DNA from: Torymus aiolomorphi
Lineage: Eukaryota > Arthropoda > Insecta > Hymenoptera > Torymidae
NCBI GenBank assembly: GCA_036365515.1
Contig: CM070874.1
Location: 110,471,235-110,535,234 of the forward strand
DNA: 64,000 bases
Reading direction: 5' to 3'
A model generated the notes under the pieces. It saw only the letters and a program-made list of their open reading frames with translations. It had not been told where the DNA came from and searched no databases. A program made the position numbers and the translations under genes. Shown one piece after another: positions 11,030-24,190 of the stretch (the first letter of the stretch is position 1; every line of letters begins with the position of its first letter).

Positions 11030-11760
11030 TCTACGCGGGCGCGTAAATTTCGCCATTCGAAGCGAACATAACACAGCGGCTTCTATTTTGGAGAAACCTT
11101 GAAAAAAGCTGCCCTCGTGCAGCGCGAGGTAAGATATACATTCATTATACCATTAAGAAAATCCAGCCGGCGCTGACTGACACTCCATTTCCACTTCCGA
11201 AAATAACCCCACGTCTACCACTGCTACACGCGTGAAAGGCCGGCTCGCACACACAGCGAAAGTGGGCGAGAAACTCATAGAACTTCCAGCAGCGCGCGAA
11301 AAACGGCGGCAGAAGAAGGAGCGAGAAATTTGCGCCGTTGCCGCAGCCACGTGGAATCGCATCTTGCCGCGCCTTTGAGAGCGGAGCGCAAAGCTCGAAC
11401 CCCCGGCTAAATGGATTACGCCGCTGAATGCGCGAGTGACTATGCCGGCGGCGGTAGGCGTGGGGACTCGTTAATTAAAATCGAGAAACTCCACGCGGAG
11501 AGCGTTTATCGCGCGCGGGTGCCGGTCGTTATATTATGAAATCTCGGCTCGTTTTTTTTTCTCTCTTCTAACTTCACTCGCGTTGTCGGAGCTGAGGGGT
11601 ATAAATAGGTGGAGAGGCTCGCGTGCTGATACATAGGTGCGAGTATTTATAGCCCCTGAATGGAATATATATTATAGAGGTTTGCGCGTGAGAAAAGCGC
11701 GCGGGGAAACAGCAGAGGGATTAATTAATTAATTAATTTATTAATATACTTTTTTTTCTT
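11030..11760. other. Skew island, right flank interrupted by a MITE
   Basis: The left flank 11161-11220 has C 24, G 8, followed by a CpG-rich core to about 11540. The G-rich right flank begins near 11580 and resumes at 12370 after the inserted element 11791-12369. A TTAATTAATTAATTAATTTA run (11721-11740) and a TATAAATA at 11600 lie in this flank. Confidence 0.65.
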
Positions 11761-11790
11761 TCTTTGCTGTTGATGAAGTTTTTGAAGAGA

Positions 11791-12369
11791 CCCCGGTGGA
11801 AATTTGTCTATCTGAAATGGCCACAATCTCAATAAATAGGTAGGAAAAATGGCTAGTTAATAGGGCCCGGTGAAACGCTTTTTCTCCCATTATTCGCACA
11901 TTTAATAGATTGGACATAACCTCCAAATTTTCGTTTTAAGTTTATTTAAAGAATTGACGTTAAATTGGACGGTATTCAACTGTAACTGATAGCTTACTAA
12001 AATATATACAATACGAGCAGACAGAAAAACCATTTACAGCAGTCCTTTTGAAGATATTACGTAGAATGTATTTATTGCCATTAGATTCTGTCTCTCTCAC
12101 TCCTTGTCATAACAACAGGCCTTCTACTAGCCATTTCCAGCCTAAAAAAACTAATCAGTTTTAATACCTTTAAAATACTCAAGAACAAACTTGTGCTTGT
12201 CTTCGCAAAACTCATTCTATTTTTCAATCTATTAAATGTTCGAATAATAGGGAAAGAAGCGTTTCACCGGGAGCTAGAAACTGGACAAGGAAAATTCCCA
12301 TTTTATAGCAAGTTTCTAATATAAATAGCCAGTTATTAGTTAGAAAATGTTTTGAATTTTCACCAGGGG
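11791..12369 (-). mobile_element. CCCTGGTAGAAA family, long copy A
   Basis: The ends CCCCGGTGGAAATTT (11791) and AATTTTCACCAGGGG (to 12369) are inverted. In reverse complement it aligns along its length with 50356-50932 and in the middle with 33292-33870, including a conserved block near 12080-12240. GA flanks both ends if the right end is taken at 12368, suggesting a 2-bp target duplication. No ORF is shared by all copies, so it is a non-autonomous DNA transposon of unassigned superfamily. Confidence 0.8.
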
Positions 12370-12800
12370 AGAGTGCGCGCACAAAGGGATGTTTATTTGT
12401 TTGATGACTGGGGGTGGAAGAGAAAGTCAGAGAGACGCGAAGGGGTATACAATGGGAGCAATAGTCGTGAAAAATAGCGGGTGTGGCGCGAGTGAGAAAA
12501 AGAGGAGGACAAGTCGCGAATCGGGATTTTTAAGATACGAAGAGGGAGAGAGAACCGGGCGCACGCTGCTATCGACGGCGAGAAAAAGAAATTATCGACT
12601 TTCCGCGCGCTGCGGTCGAGGAAAAGTATTGGAGTTTGCTGCGCTGTCTGTGGATGGGTTTGAAGAAATCAGAATGAGATATAGTGGAAAGGAGAAAGAG
12701 GGTTGGAGATGTGACAGAAATAGGAAAGATTTCACGGAGCGTTAAAAATTGTTCTGTCGTTAACGGAGGTTTCGGTTGCTAACTCGTACACTGCGTTCTT
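12370..12800. other. Displaced G-rich right flank
   Basis: G-rich, C-poor (12661-12720: G 21, C 2) with no C-rich left partner of its own. It starts exactly at the end of the inserted element and is best read as the continuation of the 11030-11760 island's right flank. Confidence 0.65.
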
Positions 12801-13200
12801 AAAAAGGAGGTTAGCTTCTTTATAAGTTTTAGTTTCATATTAGTTATTGTGACTTACGGCATCGCTGTTTATATAATGAAATGACGTGTACTCACCTGTA
12901 ACATAAAAAATGTAAAAATTAGATTACCCATGATGGTAAATAAATTATAGATTAGATATAGACTAATATGCAACATGAAATGTTAACTTAAAAAGATACA
13001 CTTTGTTCTAGCTAAAAATAACCGCACTTGAATTATATAAAAGAAAAATACAGTCTGGCTATTATAGGTCTTTAAACCGGAGAATCATATTTCACGCTTT
13101 GTACTCTTTCCGAACAAAGGCACGAAATATTTTGCACGGCAGATCAAAAATATTTAAAACCATTTTTTCAATATTCAAGAGTACAACTGCATTTCATTCT
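12800..13200. other. AT-rich spacer
   Basis: No gene or repeat recognised. Confidence 0.45.
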
Positions 13201-14040
13201 AAAGATTACGCATGCATTCATATAGCTCGATCCGATCTGCCTCGCGGTTTACATATTCATTCCGTGCCGTGATTTACCGACGTTTTAAAAACCACGCGGT
13301 CCTCTGGTCCGCCTCCCCTCTCGCCATTCCTCCCATAAAGAATCGCCAATTCATTAAATCCCACGCGGAACGCGTATCACAAAAGATCATCGAGAAAAGC
13401 GGGACGGGCCGAAATGTAAGCTTCCGCATAAACCTGTCACGAAAAATCGTATATACATGCACGCACACACATATAAGCCTAGCGTATATACACAGTTGAA
13501 CGAGCTATTGATCGGTCGCACGTCGTAATTTCGCTTATTGACAAATCCTGCTAATTTCTTCCCCGGCGCGGAAAATTGTTTAAACGAGAAACAAATAAAG
13601 AGCGAGAGATTGAGAAGGAGGGAGAGGGAGGAAGATGAGGGGAAAAGGAGGCCGCCGATGATTTAGCGTAAATTACGGGATATCGCGCGGCTCGGGGCAA
13701 TAAGCAGTAAATCAAAGCCGTACTTCGCCATCGTATGCAGATAGCTAGCGGTTATTCTGCAGAGAGCGTACGGAAAAAAGTTGCCTCTGCCGGATGGACG
13801 GAAAGAGAAAAAGGGAGAGAGCGAGGAGGGGAAGATAGCGCGGAATACGCGAATGTGGGAACGGAAGGGGTGATACGGGCGATAAATTAATATACGGGAT
13901 ATTAAAGGAATAAAGAGGTAGAGAATGGAGGAATCATCGGGAGCAAGTGGTTAAAGAAATAACGATATTCGGTGCGAGCACAGGGGAAAACTGTGTGTGT
14001 GTGTGCGCGCGGGATTTTTATTTTGAAGTTCATTTCGCTG
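13200..14040. other. Skew island
   Basis: 13261-13380 has C 45, G 20; 13621-13680 has G 26, C 6. The right side is purine-rich and closes with a short (GT)n at 13993-14006. Confidence 0.65.
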
Positions 14041-15435
14041 CTAACACGCGTTTTTCCTAATGAAAGCCGCGGCGAATGGCCGAAGCTTTTACTTCTGCAT
14101 TTGTGAAATATTGAAAATTTTATACAAACTTTTCTTTTATCTCTGTTTGGAAAATAACGGAAAATGTTTTTAGTAGAGCGAATATTATACTGATGGATAA
14201 AATAATGAAAGTTCGATTGCGAAACGTATTTGTTTCGGATAACAATGTAAAATGATTTCGTTATGTTATTAAAATATATAGCATTAAAGTTGTACGACTC
14301 GGCACTATTTCAATTTTGAAACAATGGATTAATTTACAATGTTTTAAGCAAGTTTAAAACCAATATCGACGATTGTATCCGTGATAACGATTCACCTTAA
14401 TTAATGCTGTTTTTTTACAAAAAATATCTTAACTTGATCAATAATGAACGAGAAAATAACGAGACGCGAAGAGTATAAGAAGGCTTGATTTTACAGATCT
14501 AATTATTTGTAAGAGGAATTACGGGCTTTACATTTGCGGAGAAAATTCTTATTTTAGCTCTGGCAGAAAAAAAAGAACAAAATTGGAACTCACAGAGGAA
14601 TTCGTTTCATCGTTATTTTCCTTGTTCCTATTATAGAGATAACAGCTACTTTCTCCTATCGCATCAAGTTGTCGCGCGTAATGACACGAAGCGCTAAAGT
14701 AGTCAAAAGGAAACGTCAGGAAAAAAAGAAAAATCTCGAAGCAGCGCGAGCTAAGATAATAACGGAACGAGACGGGAGTTGTCTTACTTTTTTCTCTCCC
14801 CTTCCCTTTATATTAATAGATGCTCATTAAAGCGCAATGTTTTAAATTACTTGGAAATGCGAAATAACGCAAAGTAAAACAGGGTAAAAAGTAATCTCGC
14901 AAAGTAACTGCGTAAATAGAATTACAGCGCGAATCCCCATTTTTACATTTTATACTTTCTTTTGATTGCATTCTTCTCACCCCAGTGTTCCCCTTTATGT
15001 ATGTTTTTTTCTCCTCCTTTTTAAATGAAACACATGCTTTGATGCGCTTTAATAATAGTAATTTATAAAGTACTATCGGATTCTTGGTTAGTTTTTATAA
15101 TGCGACTGAAAAGGACTAAAGAGAATACCTAAAAATGTCAAAGAGATAATGCATTATATGCGACAGATTTACATTAAAAGGTAATTTATCACATGAAAGA
15201 GTTGCAGAGAATATTATTAAATGTTTACATCTTTTATAATGCTTCTGTTCTATTTGAATTATTAAAGAAAAATATTTTTAAAATTAACTTTGAATTGATT
15301 ATAATAATCATTAATAATCGCAACATCGCAACAAAATTAATAATTTTAATGATAACTTTTTATATAAATGTGTTAAATTAAAAGTACTTATTTATTCGTA
15401 TATGTACATTTTATACTATTAATTTTATTTTCAAA
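14040..15435. other. AT-rich spacer
   Basis: One of the longest spacers without a strong skew island. Composition varies slowly (a weak C/T-rich patch at 14790-14820). Nothing recognised. Confidence 0.45.
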
Positions 15436-15646
15436 TTAAAGTGATGTGATACCCACGCTATTACTCAATTCTCGGTTCCCGTTTTTCTCCTTCAATTTTA
15501 AACTTTTTGAAAAAAACTCTTTGACACGTTTTAAGTTTAATAAAGAACTACAACGTATCAAAGAGTTTTTTTCTTAAAATTAAAAATTGAATGAGAAAAA
15601 CGGAAACCAAATTTTGGGTAATAGTGTCAGTATTGCATCACCTTAA
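15436..15646. mobile_element. TTAA-flanked foldback element
   Basis: Left TTAA 15436-15439 and right TTAA 15643-15646 bound a 211-bp hairpin. Arms of about 90 bp (15441-15530, 15551-15643) share words such as AAAAAAACTCTTTGA and CCGTTTTTCTC around a loop of about 20 nt. The TTAA site suggests mobilisation by a piggyBac-type transposase, but its ends differ from the element at 7272-7730, so it is a separate family. Confidence 0.75.
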
Positions 15647-15803
15647 ACATTCATAACACATGCATATTTGATTTTCCTTCTTCGAGGTTAAAATGATGAA
15701 TATTTTTTGCAACCAAAGAGTATTTCTTCTAAAAGCCTGGTTATATTACAATTGATAGTACACTTTTTATTTTCAGCTTCGACAAGAAAAGACATCTAAG
15801 CTT

Positions 15804-16018
15804 CCCTGGTAGAAATGTTAACCATAAGTTGCTTGTTATATCATAATTATGCACCAATCGGAAATAAATTATGGTATTTACACTTCATAAAATAGGTATT
15901 TTAAGTAACAGTAAACCTTTTAGATCAATTATAATACTTTTATATCATGATTTTCGTTAAAAATGCTTCTATTTATTTAACACGTTAGCTATAAAATATG
16001 CTCAATTTTCTACCAAGG
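15804..16018. mobile_element. CCCTGGTAGAAA family, short member
   Basis: The left end CCCTGGTAGAAATG and right end ATTTTCTACCAAGG are inverted, and TT flanks both sides (15802-15803, 16019-16020). At 215 bp with an AT-rich non-coding interior, it shares ends but not interior with the 577-bp members. Confidence 0.7.
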
Positions 16019-16189
16019 TTGTCTTAAAAATATTAACTTTACCTTTTTTAACTTCCTGCACAGCTAGGTATTGAAAAGCTTTTGCTTCTTCGCGTTCCTT
16101 AATTTTCGATAACCACCAGCATAATTTCATTCGATAGCTCCTTCTACGATAAACCGATACATCTCGCATAGAATTTCCATACACTAGAC

Positions 16190-16970
16190 CGCATTTACAT
16201 TTTTGACTCCTAACCATCACCTAAGCCACTCTCACCGCTCTCAGAACTTTCCAAACCAGAAGACGACCTAACCTCTCGCACATAACCTCCCGAGTACCAC
16301 TTCGATCCCCTCCCTTGTCCGCAATTTCGCGCCACAGTGTAACACCTCGCGGCCCACCCTAACACCTCTTACGGCGAAAATTTTCACCCCGCGGCACAAC
16401 TCCAGTTCTCCAGCATCCTCCGTTCCCGAGAGATGCAGTTTCGCCGACTCCGTCGTAAAGTCCGCTCCCACACGCGCGCGCTTTATCGTCACCAGCAGGC
16501 TAGGAGAGAAGTGTACACGTAGTTATAACCCGTCGTCGTCATCTTCGCGGTTGACTTCGATCCTGTGATCGCTCTCGAGAGTTCAACGGCTCGCTCGATG
16601 GCTGGTCAAGTGCGATTTTATGCGCTCCCGTGGGAAACGCCGGGAGGGACTGGCTGTATCTGCACCATCCAGTCTGCGAATGTTTTTAACAGTTTTCCCG
16701 AGCGGTGGTTGTTTCAGGGTGCTCGTATATGAGGAGAAGGGTTTTATGGTATGGGACATTGCTGCGGGGGACGACGATGCCGGAGTTAGTTGTTGAAGGA
16801 AGCGGGTTTTGTTAAGGGCTACGTTAACTTGTGGGATGCAAGCGAAGGCATGCGTTACGATGGCAAAAGTTATGTGGCATGATAATGTTAAGGCTTTTCT
16901 TCGTTGTTTGGACGATATTGGATAAATGTAGGAGTTGCGTGGGGAGGCTGTATTTTATGTGTTTAGAACT
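16190..16970. other. Skew island
   Basis: 16201-16320 has C 50, G 12; 16741-16800 has G 24, C 7. The switch point is near 16500. Confidence 0.75.
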
Positions 16971-17489
16971 ACGATGTGTATAAGCCAAACGTTGTTCATG
17001 TTTGATGTTTTAATCATCTTTTATGTTGCCCATCCACACGCGGCCCATACTGCCAGCAGTGAAATTTGAATAACCTAGCTGTGTATGGCCCATTCACGGT
17101 TTATTGAAACTAATTCTATAAATAATACCGGAGTACTTTTGGACGTCACGCGCTTCCATTTCGCGTGCGAAGCTAAAACTTTAGATTGAGTTCAAAGCGA
17201 AGTTGGAGAGGCGCTTTTTACGAAAAATTGCACTTTGTGCATCCATTAAGACTCGAGAGTGCTCATCTCCATGATCATGAGATTTTTTTTCCAGTTGCGC
17301 GGTTATGAAAAGCTTCAGTGAACACGCAAAATCAGTAAATATGTAATGTAACGAAATGGTTATTTGAACGATCTTCTTTACCTCTGAATAAATTTGAACG
17401 TTCAATTCCAACATTTTTTCCAGCTAAATAAACATAAGTATTTCAAAATTAAAAATACGCTAATAATTTTTCAAAGATGCATTCCAATA

Positions 17490-18160
17490 TGAACCCATAA
17501 GTATAGAAACCTTCAACCACCATTTCCTCTACCCCTCAACACCTACCTATACCACCTATTCAACCTTCTTATTTAATCTAATCTCTTTAATGAAAAACCA
17601 ACATAAACCACCTCACCCGACAAACATTGAATATATATTGAAATTATCCGAAAATTAACATTCTCTCTCCTTCTACCGGAGAAGCCAATGCATGGGCGCC
17701 AGCGGAGGATCGCGATTCACGGGCTTAATCAAGGTATCCTTTGTAATCACAGGGCAGTGCACCGCTGCTGCTGCTGACTTCGCGGCTTTCGCGCGGGGTG
17801 CATCGCTCGCTCGCGATCTCGGGGCGTGGGGCCAAGAGAAAGATCGAATTCCAGTGTGTGTGTGTGGGTGTGTGGCGGCGACGACGTAACCGGGCACGTT
17901 CGGCCAACTCTCCCCGCGGGGTTGGCGCACTGATAATGCGCCGCAGCGATCGGGTAAGTTACGATCGCTCCGGCACGTGCGCAAGAGGGAGAGTGGCGGC
18001 CGAGTTGGCTCGATGGTGATGTAGCGGTTTTCGAGGGAGCCAGGGTGAGTGGTATAGGTGTATCGCGTAGGGATGAGGTAATGTATTTATAGCTGGAATT
18101 TGCATAATTTAATAAGGTTGGAGTTGGATTTGTGATGTGTGGGATGTTTTTCCTTGGCTG
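17490..18160. other. Skew island (extreme left flank)
   Basis: 17521-17580 contains 23 C and no G; 18001-18060 has G 27, C 7. The CpG-rich core at 17690-17990 includes a (GT)n run near 17854. Confidence 0.8.
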
Positions 18161-18920
18161 AAAATTGCTTGGTGTTTGTGAGATATTCTTTAGTTATTGG
18201 AATTATTTTATTGTTGTGTAAGAGGTTCAAGTCTTTATTTATTTACCATTTCTTGGAGTCAGTTTTAAAATATCGTTTTTTTGTCAGGATTAAGACAGCA
18301 AATTTTTTTAAGCATTTTTGTAAAATACACATTTTTGTGTAGCCACGCAAACATTTACCATTGAAATGATTACCTTCATTGTTATTATTGCATTGGCGAT
18401 ATTCTAAAATGTATACGTTTTGCTCATTCATTAATCGACTGATAATGCTATGCTAATATTCGAAATAATTACCATACTTTTGACTTGGCAATATAATATA
18501 CATCCACAAAAATATTAAAAATTTTAATTCATGTGACTTTTAATAAGATGTTTAAAATATTTTCCTGAATTTAATGTTTTTCGTACGGTGAAAATGTGTT
18601 AAACTTCTAAGCAATATTATTATGGTTGTATCTTATACTAAAATTCTAAGTCGATATAAACTTTCGTAGAACTTATAAAGGATTCAAAATAAATTTTTAA
18701 AAACAGACCTTGTCGTATCTCATATTCTGTTGTAGTAGATTCCACATGTAAAGAAGTTTAAAAGATCAACTACAAATTTCAATGTGAATAAAAACGCGTA
18801 CACCGTACAATCTTTAAAAAACATAATTGTCACATCGGGATATTTTGAATATGACAGTATCGGTGAAGTACAATAATAATTGTATACGTATTCATGTTCC
18901 ATTGAATGTCTCTAACTAAA
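18160..18920. other. AT-rich spacer
   Basis: No gene or repeat recognised. Confidence 0.5.
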
Positions 18921-20150
18921 TCAGCAAAAAGCAATCAACACCCCCCAACCAAACGAAACTTATTTTAAGTAGCTAAATCATAACGTCGATCGTTCCTGTG
19001 TACCCGCACGTTTTCGGCATCAAATTGGAAAAAAAATTTGCTATTCTCATGCGGACAATGAGGGATAATAGAAATTTCCGGCCGACTCAGCTAAATCGAT
19101 AAGTTTTACGCAAATACACGCGGGCGAACGATGAAACGGCGCGGGCAACAATTAATTGACCAGTGCGCCCCTCTCGTTTGGGAAGAGTAATTGAAACAAA
19201 CCTCGGACGTGAATGAAATAAAGCGCTCGCGTGCGCAGCCCGGAATTATTAACGCCAAATACTGGAGCTCCGCGGCACGTACGCCGATGCTTATTCACAT
19301 TTCGAATTATGACGATAATAATCGCCGCGACAAAAGAGCATCCAGTATTAAATGAATTATACTGTCGACTATTTTTGGCGGCTCGGGTTTCGTTCATTAT
19401 GAGCGACTATAGTCGTAAGTGGATCTCTCTTGTTGTATTTATGAGTAAAAACTTTTTAGACATTGAAAAGGCTGATATATATCAACGATTCGTACGCAAA
19501 TATCATGCTATTTCTAAAAGTGTAGCTAAATTAATGAACCGTTTGCAAGCTGAGTTTCAGAAAAGTAATTACACGTACCTTTGTCCTTTCGCTTTTTTGT
19601 CCTGCAATACCAAATATAAACTTTTGTCAAAAAAAAATGTTTCGACAATCATCATTCATCGACCCCCACCCTTCGTACAACAATGCCAGCAACGTTGCAA
19701 ATCACCTCGCCCCTAAATCATTACTTAACTTTCCCGGGCGACACACATATACACACACAGAGAGAGCAAGTGAGCGGACGGCGGGACGACGACGACGACT
19801 TGTAGAAAACGGCGTCGGAGGTTTCTACGAGAGAGTAAATTTGATCTAAGCGACGGCGGCCAGGCGCGCGTCGCTCCGGGCGCACAAGCGAAAAAGTTCC
19901 GAAGGAGAGGGCGACCGGAAAGTTTCTCGCAGCAGTTACTCGGAAGAAAATCTCGCTCAAAGTCAAAACGAGCTTACTGCGCGCGGCGCCGGCCAGGCCC
20001 ATGGGATAAACTTCGCCTCGTCGCGTTAACTAAGAACAGCGGCGGCCACCGTCCGTGAGCATGGGGTTTGTCTCTGCCCTATATCTTGCTGGATTATCTT
20101 CTTGGGGTTATGTTCACGTATGTTTGGTACATTTTTAAATGGAATGATTT
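18920..20150. other. Broad or compound skew island
   Basis: A C-run at 18940-18950 opens a long CpG-containing stretch. The clearer unit is 19640-20110, with a C-rich side (19681-19740: C 21, G 9) and a CGCG core (19850-20000). The G-rich side is short and weak. Possibly two merged islands. Confidence 0.45.
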
Positions 20151-20279
20151 TTTAAATTTAAACAAAAAAAAAAGAATTGGTCACTTTGTTGAAGGTAACC
20201 ATGTGAATTTAAGATAAAATAGTATAATTAATTAAATATGTTGCAATAATTTTCGTAGTATTATAGGATACGAAGTCAT

Positions 20280-21330
20280 TGAACACTCAACCCTTCATCA
20301 TCCATCTATGTAAAACCATCACATTTACCTTTATTCCGAATATTTCTAACGTAAAACGACACGTCATCGTAACACAAAAAAAGTAACGGAGTATAAAAGC
20401 GACCACTCGTATTTACATAACGCAAAAATACAGTCGCCCGCGGCGCTGTTCGCACACGCAGCAAAAATCCAAACAGCAAATGGCGAATTTACTAAGCCCT
20501 GTCGGAGAGGGTCGAAAATATTGTACAATTCGCGCCGTACCCCATTCATCATCGGAGATCTATGGCAATCGCAACGTACAACGAGCCATTAATCATCATC
20601 AGCCGATTCTTCCTCTCTCTCTCCCCCTATATACACCGCGAGGGGAAAAAAAGTCATCCCTCACATCACTGCCATCCGTGGAGTGCTTGCGAGAGTTAAC
20701 AAGCCGGGTCAAAAATATCCGCGCGTCGCGCCAAATACAGACACGCGCGCGCCTCGACAATGACAACAATCGAGCAGCAGCGACGAGTGCGCGCGCCGGG
20801 CTATTAAACGAACAATTTCGCCGAGTGATTTTGAGGAATTACCAGGGGCAAGTCCCCTCCCTCCCTCCTCTCGCCCGATGGACGCGGATTTATATGCGCG
20901 CGCGTGCATAAGCCCGTACATGGCCGCCGGCAGTAGCCAGCCCTCGAGGCTGTTTGTGTTGGTGTAATGCGAGAGTAGGGCTCTATATGCGTGCGTGCGT
21001 GAGGGAGCGAGCGTTATGTTACCTCGATAATTCCTCACAGCAAGCCGCTGTTAACGCAACGTAACCAGGAACGATCGCCTGTGATCCGAGGCTCGGGGAG
21101 GGGCCGCCGACCCTCTGCCATTCTTCTGAAGCTTGTTCCTCGACGTATTCGCGATTGTTGCCGCTAGCGTACCCAGGAGGCTAAGCCGTTGTCAATGCAG
21201 TTTTTGTCCGTTTTGAATTTCGGGCTGGGAGCTGTAGTGTTGTTGAATTTGGGTGGATCGCAGTTTTGTAAAGGTGGACATGTATGTGGATATTAGTGAA
21301 TGGATTTGACGAGGTTGCTCGTTGTGAGGG
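20280..21330. other. Skew island
   Basis: The C-rich left side begins at 20281; the right side 21241-21300 has G 20, C 3. The core is long (20400-21000) and CpG-rich. TATAAAAG at 20392-20399 is not followed by an initiator at the usual spacing. Confidence 0.7.
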
Positions 21331-21453
21331 TTAGTTGAGAATTAATTTTTTTCAATGTTTAAGGCAATTTTGAAATATTTAATATAGGTTTCGGAATTAT
21401 AATGTAACGTGAAAGATGAATATTTGAAACGTCATTCATGTTTGGAGCATGTA

Positions 21454-21698
21454 CACGGAGAAAAATGGTTTAGGAAAAATTACTATATTATATAATATCC
21501 GTGGGACAGATAATAAAATTTACTACAATTTATAGTAAAAACTCCTATGTTTTGAGTAATTTTTACTATGTATATAGCAATTTTTACTATAAATTGTGGT
21601 AAATTTTATGATAATTCGAGTCTGTCCCAAAGTTCCTCTAGAATATAGTAATTTCTCTTACATTTATAGTAAATTTCTCTACAACATTTCTCTCAGTG
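21454..21698. mobile_element. CACTGAGAAA-ended foldback MITE
   Basis: The ends CACGGAGAAAAATG and CATTTCTCTCAGTG are inverted and flanked by TA on both sides (21452-21453, 21699-21700). Most of the 245-bp interior is itself palindromic (GGGACAG with CTGTCCC; ATTTACTACAATTTATAGT with its partner). Non-coding. Confidence 0.8.
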
Positions 21699-21849
21699 TA
21701 AGGACGGCTGCAGAGGCGTGCATTTGAATATTACATTCCAGTTTATGCGAGTTACTAAATTAACTACTTAAATAATTTATTAGATTGAATTTAACCATAA
21801 ACATAAGTTTGTTAGTGAATTTAATCTAAAGTATAAATTTTACAGTTAG

Positions 21850-22530
21850 AAATAGCACAAAATTGACATCCCTCTACCTTTCAAACAAAACGTTCGATTC
21901 CTCAATCAATAATCATCAACCAACTTCACTCCACGACCTCCCAAACCGACACACTCCTCGACTAAAACGACTCGCCGGCGAGAAAAATTGCAACGAATTC
22001 GACCACGATTCTCTCACTGCTAGTCTCCACTCCACTTCTCTTCACGCTAAATCTTCGCGCGCACTACTCTCTCTCTTACCTCCGACTATGATTAATCAGC
22101 GTCGAATATCATCCCTGAAAAATCGACGAGCACTATTCCTCTCTTCCGCGCGCTCGTGCTCTCCCATTACGCGTTCATCCGCCGTCGTTTTCCGACAAAC
22201 GGCGTGGCAATTCCGAGCGCATCTTCTCCTCGTAATAAAGAGCAGCTCGCGCGTCTTCCTCGTCGTCGCGATCCGCCGGGTGAAACGACGCGATTTGTCA
22301 TGCCGGGCCCCACTTTCACGGAGATGCATGAATGCCATTTACGGAAAAATGCTAATGGACGTGAGTGAGAGAGGGAAGATGCGCGTAAAGTTGCAGGCGT
22401 TTTTCGCGAGGAAACTCGCGATTTCGGGGTGTTTATAAGAGCGGATGTGTTGTAAGTGAGCGTGTCGTGTTGGATTATTTACGTGAGTGTGTATAGGAGG
22501 AAACATGATTAGGTGATGTGGCGTTGAAAA
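21850..22530. other. Skew island
   Basis: 21901-21960 has C 26, G 3; 22441-22500 has G 24, C 4. Confidence 0.8.
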
Positions 22531-23450
22531 GTTATGATTTGCTAACGCAGTGTTATTAATATTTCGAGACTCGTTTCTTATTTATTATAAATATTATCAT
22601 AGTTAATTAAGGAATTAATAAACTAATTAGTTATTTTAATTACCTAGTAATTTTTGAGGTAATTTATGGATACTATTTTCTGAAGTACATTTTTATAAAT
22701 AAAGAAATCTGACTTCTTTATGTACAATAAAACTGAAAAGGTATATGTTTGGTTCAGCTGAAGTCATGTCTGACTATTCTTTGAATTCTTCTACTGATAA
22801 ATATATATCTGTTTTGTAACAAACATGAGAATCAACTTTCATCGTCGTAAATTAATTAACAGTTCATTAAGTATTTGGAATACGTTGCACGTTGGTTATA
22901 TGTATGTATATTTGCAGCCGATTGACCTAACAAGTGACCTATACCTTTGTCAATACTTCGCTGTCGAAATCCATACCATTTTCTTTTTAATGATGTGAAC
23001 CTTTCAAGTGGACTCTTTAGTTAGATATTATACAGAGAAGCTGAGAGTTTCTTGCATTATATTTGGCATTACTCAAGGACTGGATATATTTAAGGAATTT
23101 ACCACATTAAATATACCGTTATTCTAATATGTTTAGTTTGTATTTTCTATAGACAATTATTAGGGAAATATAAATTTTCTGCAAGAGAGTCAGTGATATG
23201 TCTATCTGAAAATATAACAGGTGAATAATGAAGTATGTAGCTTCCTTTCTCTCTAACCTAACTCAGATTCCCAATTATATAAAAAAGCAGAAAGTAAAGA
23301 AAACCTAATAACGTTCTGAATTAATATTCAAGTTCAAATTTAGCTATTGAAAATATAAATACACAAAATGTAAATGTCTCCCACAAAGCAATCGCGCATA
23401 TTAATATCTTAAAAGACAATATATAATATACTTCAATCTGGAAGCCCGTC
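22530..23450. other. AT-rich spacer
   Basis: No gene or repeat recognised. The sequence is locally mixed at 22900-23060. Confidence 0.45.
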
Positions 23451-23459
23451 GCTCTTTAT

Positions 23460-24190
23460 TTATATATTACCGTATATATTTACGCCACCGTATTTATATT
23501 CTCTAATAATAACCCGCGCAACCCCACCGCCACCCACTCAACCGCTGCCACTCTCTCTCTCTCTCTCTCTCTCTCCCTTCCTCACCAGCTTCAATACTTC
23601 TGCAACTTCATTCATAACGCATCAGCGAACTTTCCGCAGATAACCCTAACTTAATTACCCACAATAACCCCTCTTCCCTTTCTCCAACAGAACAAACCAA
23701 TCGTACACACATCACAGCGCGAAAATTTCGGCAGCCGCCGCAAAAAGCAGCAGCGGCAGCTCCAGCGGCAGAGAACTACGCGCGCGCGCGCGTTTTCGAA
23801 ATCAATACCTGAGCGGCGGTGGCGGGTATACATATCGCGCCCGCCCGCACACACACACATACACACGACGACGCTCTATTTAACTTGCGCCACCTCCCGC
23901 CGGACGCGCGTAGTCCCGAATTTCGCGGATTGTTAATTCTCGGATTTGTTGAACTTTCGCGTGAGAGGGGGTTGGATATTGAGACTTTTAACGCGAGGGG
24001 TTAATTAGCGCGCGGTGGGGTGGTGTGTCAATAAGGAGGGAGTGAGAGAGAGGACAGTACGGGCTAATGATGATTGCTGGGAGGTAGATGGTGGTGGAGT
24101 TGAACGAGATTTTGAGAGGTGTACGAGATATACGGGGTTGAGGATAATCCCTTGTACAAGGTTTGGAGAGTATGTGGAAGTTTGAGATTT
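23460..24190. other. Skew island
   Basis: 23521-23580 has C 34, G 3, including (CT)n at 23551-23575. The core contains a CGCGCGCGCGCGCG run (23779-23792). 24061-24120 has G 26, C 3. Confidence 0.8.
23779..23792. repeat. (CG)7 run
   Basis: Fourteen alternating C and G in the island core, a Z-DNA-prone sequence. Confidence 0.9.

Noticed and set aside
21889..21899. GTTCGATTCC as a tRNA B box
   Set aside because: No A box or cloverleaf can be drawn around it.
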